Of a stretch of 64,000 bases of DNA, positions 1 to 12,900 are shown in pieces. The notes below the pieces were generated by a model. The model had not been told where the DNA came from, did not search any database, and saw only the letters and a list, made by a program, of their open reading frames with translations. Position numbers and translations under genes: made by a program. Origin of the DNA: Argentina anserina (Eukaryota > Streptophyta > Magnoliopsida > Rosales > Rosaceae); NCBI RefSeq assembly GCF_933775445.1, contig NC_065877.1, positions 28,892,001 to 28,956,000 on the forward strand, given 5' to 3'. Each line of letters begins with the position of its first letter. Within the stretch, counting starts at the first letter, position 1.

Positions 1-348
1 AGTCCTCCGTAGACTAGTCAGAGAGAAATATTCCTACTTTCCACAATTAATAGGTCCCAATTAATAACTGTAAAAAAAAAAACAAAAAGCTGAGGTAAAT
101 TACAGTCAAACCAAACCGTCACCTATTAACAAATTTTTTAGACAGAGAGACTCGCGTTGGCTCCATCTTCTTCTCTCTCTCTCTCTCTCTCTCTCTTCTT
201 CGCTTAGCTCAAAAGCTCAACTTCCATGGCCCAGTAGCTGTTGCTCTCTCACCAAACCATCTCCGATTTTCCGTTTTTGCCCTCTGTGATCCTTCTCCTC
301 GGCCCTAATTCTAGTGAAACGGCGTTGATCTGATCTGGTAAGGCGGCG
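1..348 (+). promoter_or_regulatory. 5' flank and leader of the EXO84B-like gene
   Basis: No coding sequence is seen here. The stretch leads into the ATG at 349. A pure CT microsatellite (about 170-196) sits roughly 150 bases before the start codon. Pyrimidine-rich tracts of this kind are common in plant 5' leaders, so it is probably transcribed. No convincing TATA box was identified. Confidence 0.5.
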
Positions 349-544
349 ATGGCGTCGGCGAAGACGGCTCGGTCGAGAGGCACGCCGGTCAAGGAGAACG
401 GCGTCAAGCTCGAGGAAGGCCTCAATGTCTTCAAGACTGATAGGTTCGATGCTCAGAGCTACGTTCAGTCTCGCTGCTCCCTCAACGAGAAGGTCTTGCT
501 CTTGCTCTTTACAGTTTCTTAAAGCTTAATAGAGACTTAGGGAT

Positions 545-579
<35 letters not shown>

Positions 580-3500
580 CTGTTCTTGCTTAGTTTTGGT
601 GTTTTGATTTGGTATGATCGTGTTTTAAGCTAGAATTGTGAAATTTAAGAGGAGATTGAAATGTGTTGTTGCTTTGTTTTGCAGGAGTTGAGGCAGTTCT
701 GCTCAAATCTTTTTGATTTGAAGAAGGCAGCTGCGGAGGAGATGCGCCGGAGTGTCTATGCGAATTATTCGGCATTCATACAGTGAGTTTTTCGTTCGAA
801 TGCTTAATTTGTAAGGTGTGATTGGTTGGTAATATCATGCAGATAGTAATGCGGCTGTTTTTGGTGTATGCAATTTACTTTCCTGTTTCATGTGTGAGTT
901 CATTAGCTAGTGTTTGGTCTTTGGTATGCGCTTATCTCGTGTTTAAGTAATGAGTTTTTTTTTGCAATTTGTATGCTTATGTTTTAAGTTGCTTCACCAC
1001 AATGACAATGTCTTTGACTATTTTCTTGTTGACATGCGTGGATATTTTGGTGACTTAGCTTGACCTGTTTGACTCGACTAAAATTTGGGTTGTGACATAA
1101 TTTAGATTGTAGATTGTATGTCATTTTTACCACTAACACCTCTGTAGTAATATGTTAAAGAGCGCGCCTTTATTTGGGTAAAACATTTCTCACACAATGC
1201 AGGATGCCATTGTTGAAGTGATTGCATGGCTGCTCAAAGTTTTCTTTGTCAAGTAATATGAAATTCTGTTGCTTGGGTTTAGGTCTACGGTCTACCCAGT
1301 TCTGGAGTTTTAATCAGTCGTTATAGTTGTACTTAGTGAAAGATGTAGTAAACTTTTTATTCAACTAATAGTTGACTCAGTTTCCCATTTTCCTAAATTC
1401 TAGTCAAGAGGCTTGGGATTTTATAACAGAATTTAATATGCAGGATCATTAAGTGTCACTACAGTAAAAGTTACAGTGTTTGCACCTTTTTTTGGTCATC
1501 TTACTTATTCATTAGAACTTTACAAGTTTCTGTATCAAAAGCACATTCAGCCTTGTTTCTCCTATGGGGTTACTTTGATCTACTTATATAAGTAACAGTT
1601 ACCTCAGAAGGTTATGCTAGTCTATTCTTTAGTAATGAAGTATTCATTTTGATAAAATATCATAGTCAATTATAATATGAATTTATGTGAACTGTCTTTC
1701 TCATTCACAGAACGTCAAAAGAGATATCAGATTTAGAGGGGCAGCTTTCCTCCGTCAGAAACCTGCTATCTACTCTAGCTACAGTAAATCATGATCTATC
1801 TGAGGGTGTAAAGTTTGATTTATCGAAATCAGTGGAAGGGTCTACTGAAAATGGTTCATTGACTTTTGAAGATAGAGAGCCTTCAGACTTGGAGAAATGG
1901 TTAGTGGAATTTCCTGATCTCTTGGATGTTTTATTAGCTGAGAGGAGAGTGGATGAAGCTTTAGCCGCCTTGGAGGAAGGTGAACATGTGGCTTCCGAAG
2001 CAAAACAACTAAAGATGTTGGATCCAGCTTTACTCATGTCTCTACAGAATTCTGTTACTGAACGCAGGCAAAAGTTAGCTGATCAGCTTGCTGAGGCTGC
2101 TAACCAGCCTTCTACCCGTGGTGGTGAACTCCGTTCAGCTATATTGGCACTTAAGAAGCTCGGAGATGGCCCTCGTGCACACAGTCTTCTTCTGAATGCA
2201 CATTACCAGAGGTATCAGTATAATATGCAAAGCCTTCGTCCATCAAGCACCTCATATGGAGGAGCATATACTGCTGCTCTTTCACAATTAGTGTTCTCTG
2301 CTATTGCTCAAGCTGCCACCGATTCCGCCACCATATTTGAGAATGAACCAGATTATACTTCTGAACTTGTTATGTGGGCCATAAAGCAAACAGAGGCTTT
2401 TGCTCTTCTCATTAAAAGACATGCGTTAGCTTCATCAGCAGCTGCTGGAGGTTTAAGAGCTGCTGCAGAGTGTGTTCAAATTGCATTAGGTCATTGCTCC
2501 TTGCTAGAAGCACGTGGCTTGGCCCTTTGTCCTGTGCTTTTGAAACTTTTTAGACCTAGTGTTGAACAAGCATTAGAGGCCAATTTAAAACGAATTGAAG
2601 AAAGTACTTCTGCATTAGCTGCTGCTGATGACTGGGTACTTACAGCTGCTCCAATGGCGACACGTCAACCTGGCAGGCCCTCAAGCTCATTCCTTGGTAA
2701 CACAACAGCATTTCAACATAAACTTACAAGTAGTGCTCATCGGTTCAATTGGATGGTCCAGGTAACCATTCTTTCTCCCACGTAAAACTCAAGTATATAA
2801 AATGTGTGCTCGTTGCATCTAGTTGCACACTTAATGAGTCTATAACTGAATTTGTGTCCCCTTGCTAAATGTGGATGCATTTGACTTGGTGGAAAGCATT
2901 GTATATGTGCTGTACTACTCTTACTAGTCCACAATATACCTAATTTGTTTGTCAGAGTAATTGTGTAGATTTTCTGTTTCTTTTCAATCTGTGACTCAAT
3001 TATTGTATATTGTTTTTTGAAAAAATTGTTTCTTATTTTTTTACTTCAAGATAGAAATGAGAATTACTTTGAATCGTGAGTGTGCTTTTTGGTATTTTGG
3101 GGAAAGCTTCTCGTTGGGAAACATACATGAGAAAAGTATTTTTACCAACTGTCTACCATTCACTTTGATCATTAATGTTCATCAGTTGATCTTCACTTAA
3201 CTTCTCCCACTGCAGGATTTCTTTGAAGATGTAGGACCGTTGTTGAGCATGCAGTTGGGAGGTCAAACACTTGAAGGTTTGTTCCAAGTGTTTAACTCAT
3301 ATGTGAACATGCTCATAAAAGCGTTACCAGGTTCAATGGATGAAGAAGCAAACTATGAAGGTTCTGGGAATAAAATCGTTCGCATGGCTGGGGATGAAGC
3401 CCAACAGATGGCATTGCTGGCAAATGCATCATTGTTAGCAGATGAATTACTGCCACGTGCAGCCATGAAGCTCGCTCCAATATCTCAGGCTGCATTCAAG

Positions 3501-5907
3501 GACGATCTCCGCAGAAGATCATCAGATAGGCAAAACCGCCATCCTGAGCAAAGGGAATGGAAGAGAAGGCTCGTCACCTCAGTTGATAGACTAAAAGATA
3601 GTTTTTGTCGTCAGCATGCTCTAGATCTGATTTTTACAGAGGAGGGTGATAGTCATCTTACTGCTGATATGTACATAAACCTGGATGGGAACGTGGACGA
3701 ATTTGAGTGGTTTCCATCCCTAATATTCCAGGTTTGTTGTAATGATTTTCTCTACTATTAGTCATGTTTGATCTTTATGTTTTCAGCTTCCCTGCATGCT
3801 ATTACTAGTGAGTTGTAAAGAATTGGCTACCCTGACATCATCATTATGGAAGACTACATTGGCATTCACATATTGTTAAAAAAATTTGTGAACCATTTCA
3901 TTGACTTCTCTCGTCTGAGTTATCGAATAATGTTGAAGCTGCAATTAGAAGTAGAAAGTGTTATATAAAATTGATTGTTGTGTATCAGTTCATCTTTATT
4001 TTGTAGAATAAACACTTGCTACTCCTCTTTGCATGTATATCTATCCCATAATTATTTTGTACTTAATGTTAGATTAGTGCCTTAACCTAAATGAATGGAG
4101 AATTTGCTAATCCCAAATTTTCTGTTCTTGATTGTCCCATCACAGGAACTTTTTGTAAAATTAAACAGGATGACCAGTATAGCTGCAGATATGTTTGTAG
4201 GCAGGGAGAGATTTATGACATTGTTATTTATGAGACTAACAGAAACTGTCATCTTGTGGCTCTCGGAAGATCAAAGTTTTTGGGATGACATTGAGGATGG
4301 CCCAAGGCCTTTGGGTCCTCTTGGTTTACAACAGGCAAGTTATTTCTGATCTGAACTAATTTAATCCAAATCTGTTGCCTTGTTATTTTAATTATCAACC
4401 ATAGTGATTTTTGTCCATAAAAAGATCAACAGTTGTCATTCCAATATCGCAACTAATATTGCATGTAAAAGAATAGAAAGCACATATTCGCCGTCATATG
4501 AATTTTCTCCTTAATTGGGCATTATGAAAAGTATATTGTATAAAGAAGAAACAAGGTAAATCAAAATCTAACTGGCAGAAGAACAACTGGAGATTGTATG
4601 GATTATGTACATGCTCATTGTGGCTGTGACAGAACTGCATGTATGTTCTTTAGGAGGTTACTTGTATGCTAATATTATCATGCCTTTATCAGCTATACTA
4701 TGGCCTTCCCTTTTATATTGCTTCCCAATTTACTAAAATGTTTATTTTACAGCCTTACTTGCTAGGAAACTTTGAACTACTGGTCTTGAATTTATATAAG
4801 GTGTTGTTATAAACACACCTAGAATCTCTTTCACACCCTTGCAAATGGTCTATTCCTGAAAATTGGGTGTATGAATAAAGGAAAAATGTGTGTGAATAGC
4901 ATTATTCGTTCATCCTTCATTAGGAAGATACATGAGGTTGTCAATAAAGAAAAAGGGTGTGTTACTAGCACTACCCTGTATAAGCTTAGTTTTGTTATTA
5001 GTAAAGATTAGAGGAATGGTGGTCAAACAACACAAATGTGCAGGGACCAGGACTCCCTCTTCACGCATTCTGAAGCTGTCATACAATCTTCTTTCTATCT
5101 CAATTTAGCTAACCAATGCCTATTAACTAGGGTTTATACTCAATACAGTGCTACAAAGTCTAAATTGCAAGAGTTGCATATTGTAACACCCACTGTACTT
5201 CATTCACATTGACCTACTTTCATATTAATTTCTTGTATGTGCTTGCAGTTTTACCTAGATATGAAGTTTGTTATATGCTTCGCTTCACAAGGTCGTTTCC
5301 TATCTCGAAATTTGCAACGTGTTATCAATGAGATCATATCTAAAGCAATGACAGCGTTTTCTGCAACGGGCATGGATCCCTACAGGTATGCTACTTGTTT
5401 TAGTTTACATGTATAATCGTGAATATACAATTATGCATATATAGGCCTATGCATACAGATGAAGACATAAACATGGAGACACAATACGAATACAGATCCA
5501 AATCACCTAACCCCTGCTTGTATATGTTGGGATTATTTCCTGAGCTAAAAACCAACCATACTTAATTTTTTTTGTTTTTAAAAATCCCAAGCCATACTTA
5601 GTATTACTAGGAAGTTTTATCACCTTCCGTGCAGGGAACAACTATTATTGACTGTAGACAACACATACTTTTGGATGGGTTACTCTTATGGCTTTTTAGT
5701 AGCTGGTGTAGTTTATTTATACTGAGTTATTATATTGGATTCAGTGAGCTCCCGGAAGATGTGTGGTTTGATGACATCTGCCATGAAGCAATGGAAAGAT
5801 TGAGTGGAAAACCGAAAGCCATCAATGGGGAGCGGGAACTTAACAGCCCAACTGCATCTGTTTCAGCACAATCAATCTCATCAGTTAGATCTCATGGGAG
5901 TTCTTGA
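349..5907 (+). CDS. EXO84B: Exocyst complex component EXO84B-like, 7 exons, 765 aa
   Basis: Exons are 349-492, 685-782, 1711-2761, 3216-3731, 4146-4334, 5249-5385 and 5745-5907, which join in frame to 765 codons plus a stop; Arabidopsis EXO84B is of similar length. The N-terminus has the short basic start and the EEGLNVF and SLNEKELRQ segments typical of plant EXO84B. A coiled-coil/Vps51-like part (about residues 50-130) is followed by the long helical Exo84 C-terminal domain. The exocyst tethers secretory vesicles to the plasma membrane, and plant EXO84B acts in polarised secretion and cell division. Six introns are seen. Five have GT-AG ends and intron 5 (4335-5248) has a GC donor, fixed by the frame: CAA CAG must join TTT TAC. 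The start is the first in-frame ATG and its context matches the family. No lesion was found. Assignment to EXO84B rather than a sister paralogue is by remembered similarity. Confidence 0.93.
546..575 (+). repeat. (GA)n microsatellite in intron 1 of EXO84B
   Basis: An uninterrupted run of GA dinucleotides of about 30 bases lies in the first intron. It mirrors the CT run in the 5' leader about 370 bases upstream, so the two could pair in the pre-mRNA. It is probably polymorphic in length. Confidence 0.9.
4335..5248 (+). other. GC-AG intron (intron 5 of EXO84B)
   Basis: The donor reads CAG|GCAAGT and the acceptor GCTTGCAG|TTT. Apart from the C at position 2, the donor is a perfect consensus, as is usual for plant GC-AG introns, a known minor class spliced by the U2 machinery. 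No GT nearby keeps the frame between the conserved LQQ and FYLDMKF segments. Confidence 0.85.
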
Positions 5908-7473
5908 GGCCTGCAGCCAGTTTCATCCTTGTAAAGTAGATAGTAACAGAACAATTCTTGTTTTTATCCTTGTATTCAATATAGTTTGTTCTGATGTATC
6001 ATTTTTGTTTCCCCTTTGGTTTTTGTTTAATTATTTTATTTTCAAGCATAAAGGCTCTACAATTCTGCAGTACCTGTATCTGCTGTCATAAGGTTAGAAA
6101 TTCTTTTTTTGAATAATTGAGTTTGTAAAGTTGTTGATTGCATTGTTTTCTCTGAATACATGTTTGTACAATTCATTGAAACTAGTGTTGATACTTTCGA
6201 GTCTTTAATTACATCGTAATTAGCTCATAGATCACAAAAATTGTGCTTATATAACTTCACTGGGTCATATCACGTTGGTGAGAATATGTGCCTCATATTG
6301 CGTGCTTCTATGTACACACAACTATCACCGAATGAGCAATCATGAGTTTCAGTTTTCCTCAACTTATATGAATTGGTTGTTGAAATCATTTGCATATGAT
6401 TGCAGTTTAATTATATATTGGAGGGGATGTTAATCAGATTCCATGAAATATTTGAGGAAATTAATCATGTTTGCTTGCACCATGACGCAATCAGGAATGT
6501 TGACTGATTTTAGTTCTTATTGGCTTAATGCACCCAAGTCCAACAGGCATAAGAATTTTGAAACTTAAATGTGATAAGAATTTATATATAGTTGAATTCC
6601 AATAGCAATCTGATAAGAATTCCTCTTAGATTTGTCTAATCATGCAACTGACTAAGTTTATGTAGGTTTTTAAGTATATTAATTTTAACCCTAGCATTTA
6701 GGGAAATTCTAGTATAATATGCATCAGTGTTATTCTAAAATTGTAAAATGAGTTATCAATGTTGTAAATAAGTTGATAAAATCGTAATTTTTATTTACTA
6801 GCTTTAGTCGTGAAAGTAGTAATGTTATTGTTGAAAGTGGTATTCGACTTCTCAAAGTTTACGAGTTTGATGTCTCAATTACCACTTTGAGAACTAATAT
6901 TACTAGTTTTACGACTTAAGTTGGTAAATAAAACTAAAATAACACATGCAACCAATGTGTGTGAACGTGTGATAAAATACTTTCTTTTTTCAAAATATAC
7001 AGCGATTTTGACAAACTAATAGAAAATAGTTTGTTTTTATCTTTTCCCTTAATTATATTATTATTTAATTTTGAATTAGCATATACGGTAAGGATTTGTC
7101 TTTTAAATTCACAAGCATTTTAGCTAGCAAGACCATGTTCTCTTTCTCTTTATAGTATATATACACAAATTTATCAACTCAGTTACAACATTGGGCGACA
7201 ACATTACTACCTACTCATTTATAACTTAATGATGACGTTGATGCATAGCATGCACACCCTAGCCTTACCCTAGCTTCTATTGGTTCAAGGCACCAAAGTG
7301 TAACAATAACCTGTAACACAAAAATCCGACTCATAATCTGATAACAATCCCTATATGGTCAGAATTCCAATCCAACTCTGATATGAATTCCTCTTTGGTC
7401 CGATCTTTCATACAAATATATATAGACTACGAGCGAAGTGCTTTCAGCGATTTGGACGACGGAGGTTGGAACG
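5908..7473. other. Intergenic region between EXO84B and the RG-lyase gene
   Basis: This holds the EXO84B 3' UTR (to roughly 6.2 kb) and then AT-rich DNA. No coding region, RNA gene or transposon end is recognised. The last 60 bases contain the TATA-like promoter of the next gene. Confidence 0.6.
7416..7426 (+). promoter_or_regulatory. TATA-like box of the RG-lyase gene
   Basis: An ATATATATA stretch lies about 50 bases before the ATG at 7474, in a position that would start transcription some 20-30 bases before the coding region. This is a positional inference only. Confidence 0.45.
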
Positions 7474-9513
7474 ATGAGGAAATGGGGTTGTCTTGTAGGG
7501 ACACTAGCATTGCTGGTTTTAGTTTTTCTCCTGGTTGGTCATGGAAATAACATTAGTACCCCATCGAGAAAATTAATGCAGAGCGAGGACTCTGTAATAC
7601 AGAAAGATTCTGGACGTTATTATGGGGTGAAGATGATGAATACATCTGATAAAATGGTGTTGGATAACGGCCTTGTCCAACTAACTTTCTCTAATCCCGC
7701 CGGAGACATTACCGGAATCAGATACGGTGGAATTGACAACTTGCTTGAAATCCATAATAAGCCAACTAATAGAGGATACTGGGACTTGACCTGGAACAAT
7801 CCAGGAGATGAGAGCAGGAGTAGTGTCTTTGAAGGAATATTAGGCACAGAATTTCGAGTGGTAACAGCTAGTGAAGACCAAGTAGAGGTCTCTTTTACCA
7901 GGAGATACAATGCTTCCCTTCCCCAGGGTGTGACAGTTCCCTTCAACGTAGACAAAAGGTACATATTGCAGCGTGGTCGTTCTGGCTTCTACTCATATGC
8001 CATTTTTGAACGCTTGGAAGGATGGCCAGAAGCGACGGTTGATCAAATTAGAATGGCTTTCAAGCTTCAACAAGCCAAGTTCAGGTACATGGCGCTATCG
8101 GATACTAGACAAAGGTTCATGCCAACAGCCTACGAACGTGGAGTTTATGGTATCAAACTCGCATATAGGGAAGCAGTTCTCCTAAACAATACAGGAGAAG
8201 TCGATGACAAGTATCAGTACACAGTGGAGGACAAAGATAATAAGTTGCATGGTTGGATTTGCACAGATGAGAAATCACCAGTTGGGTTTTGGATGATCAC
8301 ACCAAGTGATGAGTTCCGCATGGCCGGTCCCTTCAAGCAGTGCCTCACTTCCCACGTCGGTCCAACTACACTCTCAGTGTTTGTTAGTAGCCATTACGCT
8401 GGGAATGTTGCGATGAATTTCCAACAAGGTGAGGCATGGAAAAAGGTTTTCGGTCCGGTTTTTGTCTATCTTAACTCTGCTCCTCCAGGCTCAACGGATT
8501 CCACCAGCATTCTCTGGAAAAATGCTAAGCAACAGATGCTTGAAGAAGTTAAGAGCTGGCCATACAACTTCACTGAATCTCAAGACTTTCCTTCTTCTGA
8601 TCAAAGGGGATCACTGTCCAGCAGACTACTTATACATGATAAGTACATCAATCACCAGCCCCTTCATTCGGCAAGTTTCGCTTATGTGGGACTTGCAGCA
8701 CCTGGATTAGTTGGATCATGGCAAAGGGAAAGCAAGGGGTACCAATTCTGGACTCAAGCTGACATAAAAGGTCACTTCATCATCAAAGACGTCCGTCCCG
8801 GAACTTATAGCTTGTATGCATCAGTTCCTGGCATTATTGGGGACTACAAATATGAAGCTGATATAACAATTGAACCAGGAAGCAAAATCCAACTGCCTCC
8901 TTTCATCTACAGACCTCCAAGAACTGGTCCTACTTTGTGGGAAATTGGCATCCCTGATCGGACTGCTGCCGAGTTCTACATACCCGATCCATATCCAACT
9001 CTCACAAATAAGTTGTACAATGTATCAGAAAGGTTCCGGCAGTATGGACTGTGGGAACGTTATGCAGATCGATACCCCGACTCTGATCTTGTCTACAAAG
9101 TTGGTGCTAGCAATTACAGTACAGATTGGTTTTACGCTCAAGTGACCAGGAAGATAGGAAATGCAACCTACGTAGGAACCACCTGGCAGATTCAATTTGA
9201 TCTCGACAGTGTGACTCATCCCAGAATTTTCACACTCCGATTGGCATTAGCCTCGGCCAGTAATGCAAAATTGCAGGTTCGGGTTAACTACTTCAATATC
9301 AATCTACCACTTTTTTCTACAGGTAAAATAGGTGTGGACAATGCCATAGCAAGACATGGAATTCATGGTCTGTACTCGTTGTTCAGTGTTAGGGTACCAA
9401 GTTTTCTTCTGCGCCAAAGAACAAACACAATCTATCTTACACAGTCAAAAGGCGGATCACCTTTCACAGGAATCATGTATGACTACATAAGACTTGAAGG
9501 ACCTCCATTTTAA
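7474..9513 (+). CDS. Rhamnogalacturonate lyase (PL4 family), intronless, 679 aa
   Basis: A single uninterrupted frame. The start is the ATG at 7474 (MRKWG...); an upstream GTG at 7438 in the same frame is not a plant start. Residues about 8-22 are strongly hydrophobic, so the protein is predicted to be secreted or membrane-anchored. Family signatures are seen in order: the N-terminal beta-sandwich catalytic part (QLTFSNPAGDITGIRYGG, and KQCLTSHVGPTT with the likely conserved His), a fibronectin III-like middle (GQADIKGHF-type segment, VRPGTYSLYA) and a C-terminal carbohydrate-binding-like domain (GPTLWEIGIPDRTAAEFY, ARHGIHGLY, FTGIMYDYIRLEGP). Enzymes of this family cleave rhamnose-galacturonate bonds in the rhamnogalacturonan I backbone of pectin in the cell wall. 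KQC replaces the KQD I recall in relatives. Plant genes of this family that I know have many introns, so the lack of any intron suggests a retrocopy, but the frame is fully open and the copy looks intact. Confidence 0.9.
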   Translation: MRKWGCLVGTLALLVLVFLLVGHGNNISTPSRKLMQSEDSVIQKDSGRYYGVKMMNTSDKMVLDNGLVQLTFSNPAGDITGIRYGGIDNLLEIHNKPTNRGYWDLTWNNPGDESRSSVFEGILGTEFRVVTASEDQVEVSFTRRYNASLPQGVTVPFNVDKRYILQRGRSGFYSYAIFERLEGWPEATVDQIRMAFKLQQAKFRYMALSDTRQRFMPTAYERGVYGIKLAYREAVLLNNTGEVDDKYQYTVEDKDNKLHGWICTDEKSPVGFWMITPSDEFRMAGPFKQCLTSHVGPTTLSVFVSSHYAGNVAMNFQQGEAWKKVFGPVFVYLNSAPPGSTDSTSILWKNAKQQMLEEVKSWPYNFTESQDFPSSDQRGSLSSRLLIHDKYINHQPLHSASFAYVGLAAPGLVGSWQRESKGYQFWTQADIKGHFIIKDVRPGTYSLYASVPGIIGDYKYEADITIEPGSKIQLPPFIYRPPRTGPTLWEIGIPDRTAAEFYIPDPYPTLTNKLYNVSERFRQYGLWERYADRYPDSDLVYKVGASNYSTDWFYAQVTRKIGNATYVGTTWQIQFDLDSVTHPRIFTLRLALASASNAKLQVRVNYFNINLPLFSTGKIGVDNAIARHGIHGLYSLFSVRVPSFLLRQRTNTIYLTQSKGGSPFTGIMYDYIRLEGPPF

Positions 9514-9902
9514 ACATCAATCCCATTCTTCATTTCTTCGATCAGATGTATTATAGATTTGTTCTTTTGGCCTAGATATCATTGTAATAGAGGCTTGAAA
9601 ATTAGTTTATTGTAACAGGTTACTGTACTGCAGTTAATTCACACACGCAATTATAACATCTGCAAGATTAACCATCTCTGCTTGACATTTCTAATAATTG
9701 AACAACAGCACAATCTTCGATTGTTTCTATTTTTATAAATATCTGCAAGAGAGGCTGTTTTTATAGATATAAACTTGAAGAAACACAACTGTTGTATATT
9801 GACTACATTCACATTATGATGAAGTGCTGGTACATTAAAACTGCAGAGGCAGTGTATTTAAATTACCTGTTTAGAATAAACCAATTTGGAAATTTCCAAA
9901 AG
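9514..9902. other. Convergent 3' region between RG-lyase (+) and LRR kinase A (-)
   Basis: The two genes end tail to tail about 390 bases apart. The stretch is AT-rich and presumably holds both 3' UTRs. Nothing else is recognised. Confidence 0.6.
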
Positions 9903-12900
9903 CTAGAAATTTGTGCTCCTCATTGGAGAAGTTACATCTAATAATTTCTTGGTAATATCTCTCATTGTAGGTCGATTTTTAGGATCACTGTGAGTACAGC
10001 TCAGAGCCACCAGAAGCAAATAACCAATCCGGTCCCTGATATTTGAGTCCAGAATTTCCTCCGCAAGGCTTGAATCAACAATGCCGTCAATTTTTCCTGT
10101 GTCTAACCACAGTGATCTAACCCATCCTACAATGTGAGTTTGCTCCATAAAAGATGGATCCAATGCCTTCTTTCTAGTTATCAGCTCAAGTAAAACAACC
10201 CCATAACTGTACACATCAGACTCCACACTGTTTTCTGTACTGAATGCATTTTCTGTAACAAACCACGGAAAATATTAGTTATGATCAAAGACTTATAACT
10301 TGTAAGTAGAAATATGTCAAACCATAAATAGACACAAAAGGATTACCTGGTGCAATATACCCAGTTGTACCAACAACTGAGATGGACATTGTGGAAGGGG
10401 TAGACTGATCCAATAGCTTAGCAATACCAAAATCAGCAATATGAGCTTCCATCTCAGAGTCTAAGAGAATGTTCATTGGCTTGATATCTCGATGCACTAT
10501 TGTGGGATCACAATCATAATGAAGATATTCCAAAGCGTATGCAGTTGACAATGCTATCTTGTAGCGGACACTCCACTCCAGAATCAGAGGTGGAGTAGTT
10601 TCATGTAGAGCATCATGAAGGCTCCCATTTTGCATGTACCTATACAAGATTAAGCCATAGTCCTTTCCTAACCAGAAGTCTTCTAATTTAATCAGATTCC
10701 GGTGCTTGATCTTCCCAAGGGTTTGAAGTTCTCTAATCATGCTCAAACGCCTCCCTTCATGCCCTGCAAATACAAGCTTCTTGACAGCAAAATCTTTGTC
10801 TTCACTTAAAGAAGCTCTATAAACAGTTCCATGGGTTCCTCTCCCAATAATGTATCTATCATTGAGGTTCTCAGTAGCCTCCAAGGCTTTGGAGAGTAAG
10901 GAAGTTGGACCCTCTCGAGCTGAGACCCCAAGCTCCTGTTTAGTCCTTCTGCTCAAGCAAAACAAAAACACCAGTAGATACAGCAGGGAAACAACAAGTA
11001 TTGATGACCCAAGGGCTATAAATGCAATTCCCACTTTGCTAAGTCCTTTCGGCTTGCTTGATGGACTATTACAGAGCTTAATAGTGTTGTTTCCGGCACA
11101 AGTGAAGCCACATGATGGAAGGTAGCTGACACATAGGGAAGGATTGCTGGAAAAGGAAAATGAGGATGAGTTCAACAGGTTCATCAGTGTTACTGGTACT
11201 GCACCAGTGAAGCTATTGAATGAAACATTAACTTCAATTAATGATTTCATCCCATCAAGAACTCTTAAACTCCCTGTCAAGTTGTTATGAGATAAATCTA
11301 GTTGCTGCAGCATTATCAACTTTCCAATCTCCGAAGGAACCTCACCAGTCAATGCGCTACTGCTAAGGTTAAGAGCATAACGCAGGTTCTGCAGTGCTCC
11401 AATAGACGATGGAATCACTCCTCCAAACATATTTCCACCAAGTTGTAGCTCCAAAAGCTTTTCATATTCTGACAAGAAAGGTGGAATGCCGCCAGTAAAC
11501 CTGTTTTCACTTAATACCAATTTAGATAGACCTGACCACCTACTCAAACTCAAAGGAATAGAGCCATTCAACAAGTTGGACCCCACATCAAACTCCTGCA
11601 TTTTGGTACAATTGGATAGGCTGGAAGGCAAAGCACCCACCATACTGTTGTGGGAAAGATCCAAAGTTTGAAGATCTGCAAGGTACCCTAGCTCCTCTGG
11701 TATAAGTCCTGTTAACTTATTCATGGACAAGTTGATGATGGTGAGGCTGCTACAGTGTCCCAAGCTTGATGGAATTTCTCCACTAATCTCATTGCTGCTG
11801 ATGTCCATATATGAAAGTTCAGAATTGTTTGCAAATTGTGGAAGAACTCCAGTCAAGTTATTGTGTTCAAGTTTCAACCTCGAAAGAGTTGCACAACTTC
11901 CAACATCAGAAGGTATGGTACCTTGAAACTGATTGAACCCCAAAATCAATACCATTAGCTGCTTTCCAAAGCAAAGATTTGGAGGGATGCTACCAGTGAA
12001 CATATTATGCATAAAATCTAACTGCTCCAAACTGCTGTTAACCCCCAAAGCTTGTGGTACAACTCCATAAAACTGGTTGTTAAACAATGAGATGATTTTC
12101 AGTTGCTTGAGCTCAGTCATCTCTAAAGGCAGTTCCCCAGTGAGGTTATTCACATAGAGATGGACATATTGAAGAGTTTGAATCTTCCATATGCTAACTG
12201 GAATTTCACCAGTTAAGTTGTTTTGGGATAACTGAAGGTCCTGCAGGTTTGCCAACATTCCCAACTCATCGGGAATTTCTCCAACTAGTTGATTTGTGTT
12301 TAAAAGTAGTCCGGTCAAGGATTTACACTTGCCAAGTTCAGGAGGTATTCTTCCAGATAGCCGATTATCAGTAAGGTACAAGAGTTGTAGCTTATCTAGT
12401 AGGCCAAACGAAGACGGTATTGAACCCACCAAGTTGTTAACTGCAGCCGTAAATGTCACTAAACCAGTACAATTGCCAAGGGATGATGGAAGACCTCCAC
12501 TAAACTTATTGTATGACAGATCCAAGACAAACAAATTCTTGCAATTTTCTGAACCAAATGAAATGGTACCCTCAAGACTGTTCTTACCGACTAGTACATA
12601 CGATAGGTTCTTAAGGTTGTTCAGACTCTCAGGCAACATTCCACTCAACTGGTTGTAACTCAAAGTCAATTCCTCCAATTTACTACAATTTCCAATAGAT
12701 GAAGGAATCGCTCCGGACAACTCATTATAGTCCAAATACAAATGCACAAGCTCACTCAGTGAACCAACATTTCCAGGGATTGAACCATTCAAACTATTAT
12801 TGTATAGATAAACATAAGCCAAGTTTGGAAGTGTAAACAAGGACTCAGGAATCTGCCCATTCAGAAAATTATCATGCAATCCCAAGTATTGTAAATTCCT

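Noticed and set aside
7438..7473. Upstream extension of the RG-lyase frame from a GTG codon
   Set aside because: Plant nuclear genes do not normally start at GTG, and the ATG at 7474 begins directly with the hydrophobic signal sequence.
10850..12658. Several plus-strand open frames opposite LRR kinase A (and the same set opposite copy B)
   Set aside because: They are antisense shadows of the repetitive LRR and kinase code; equivalents occur at matching places in both copies and show no domains.
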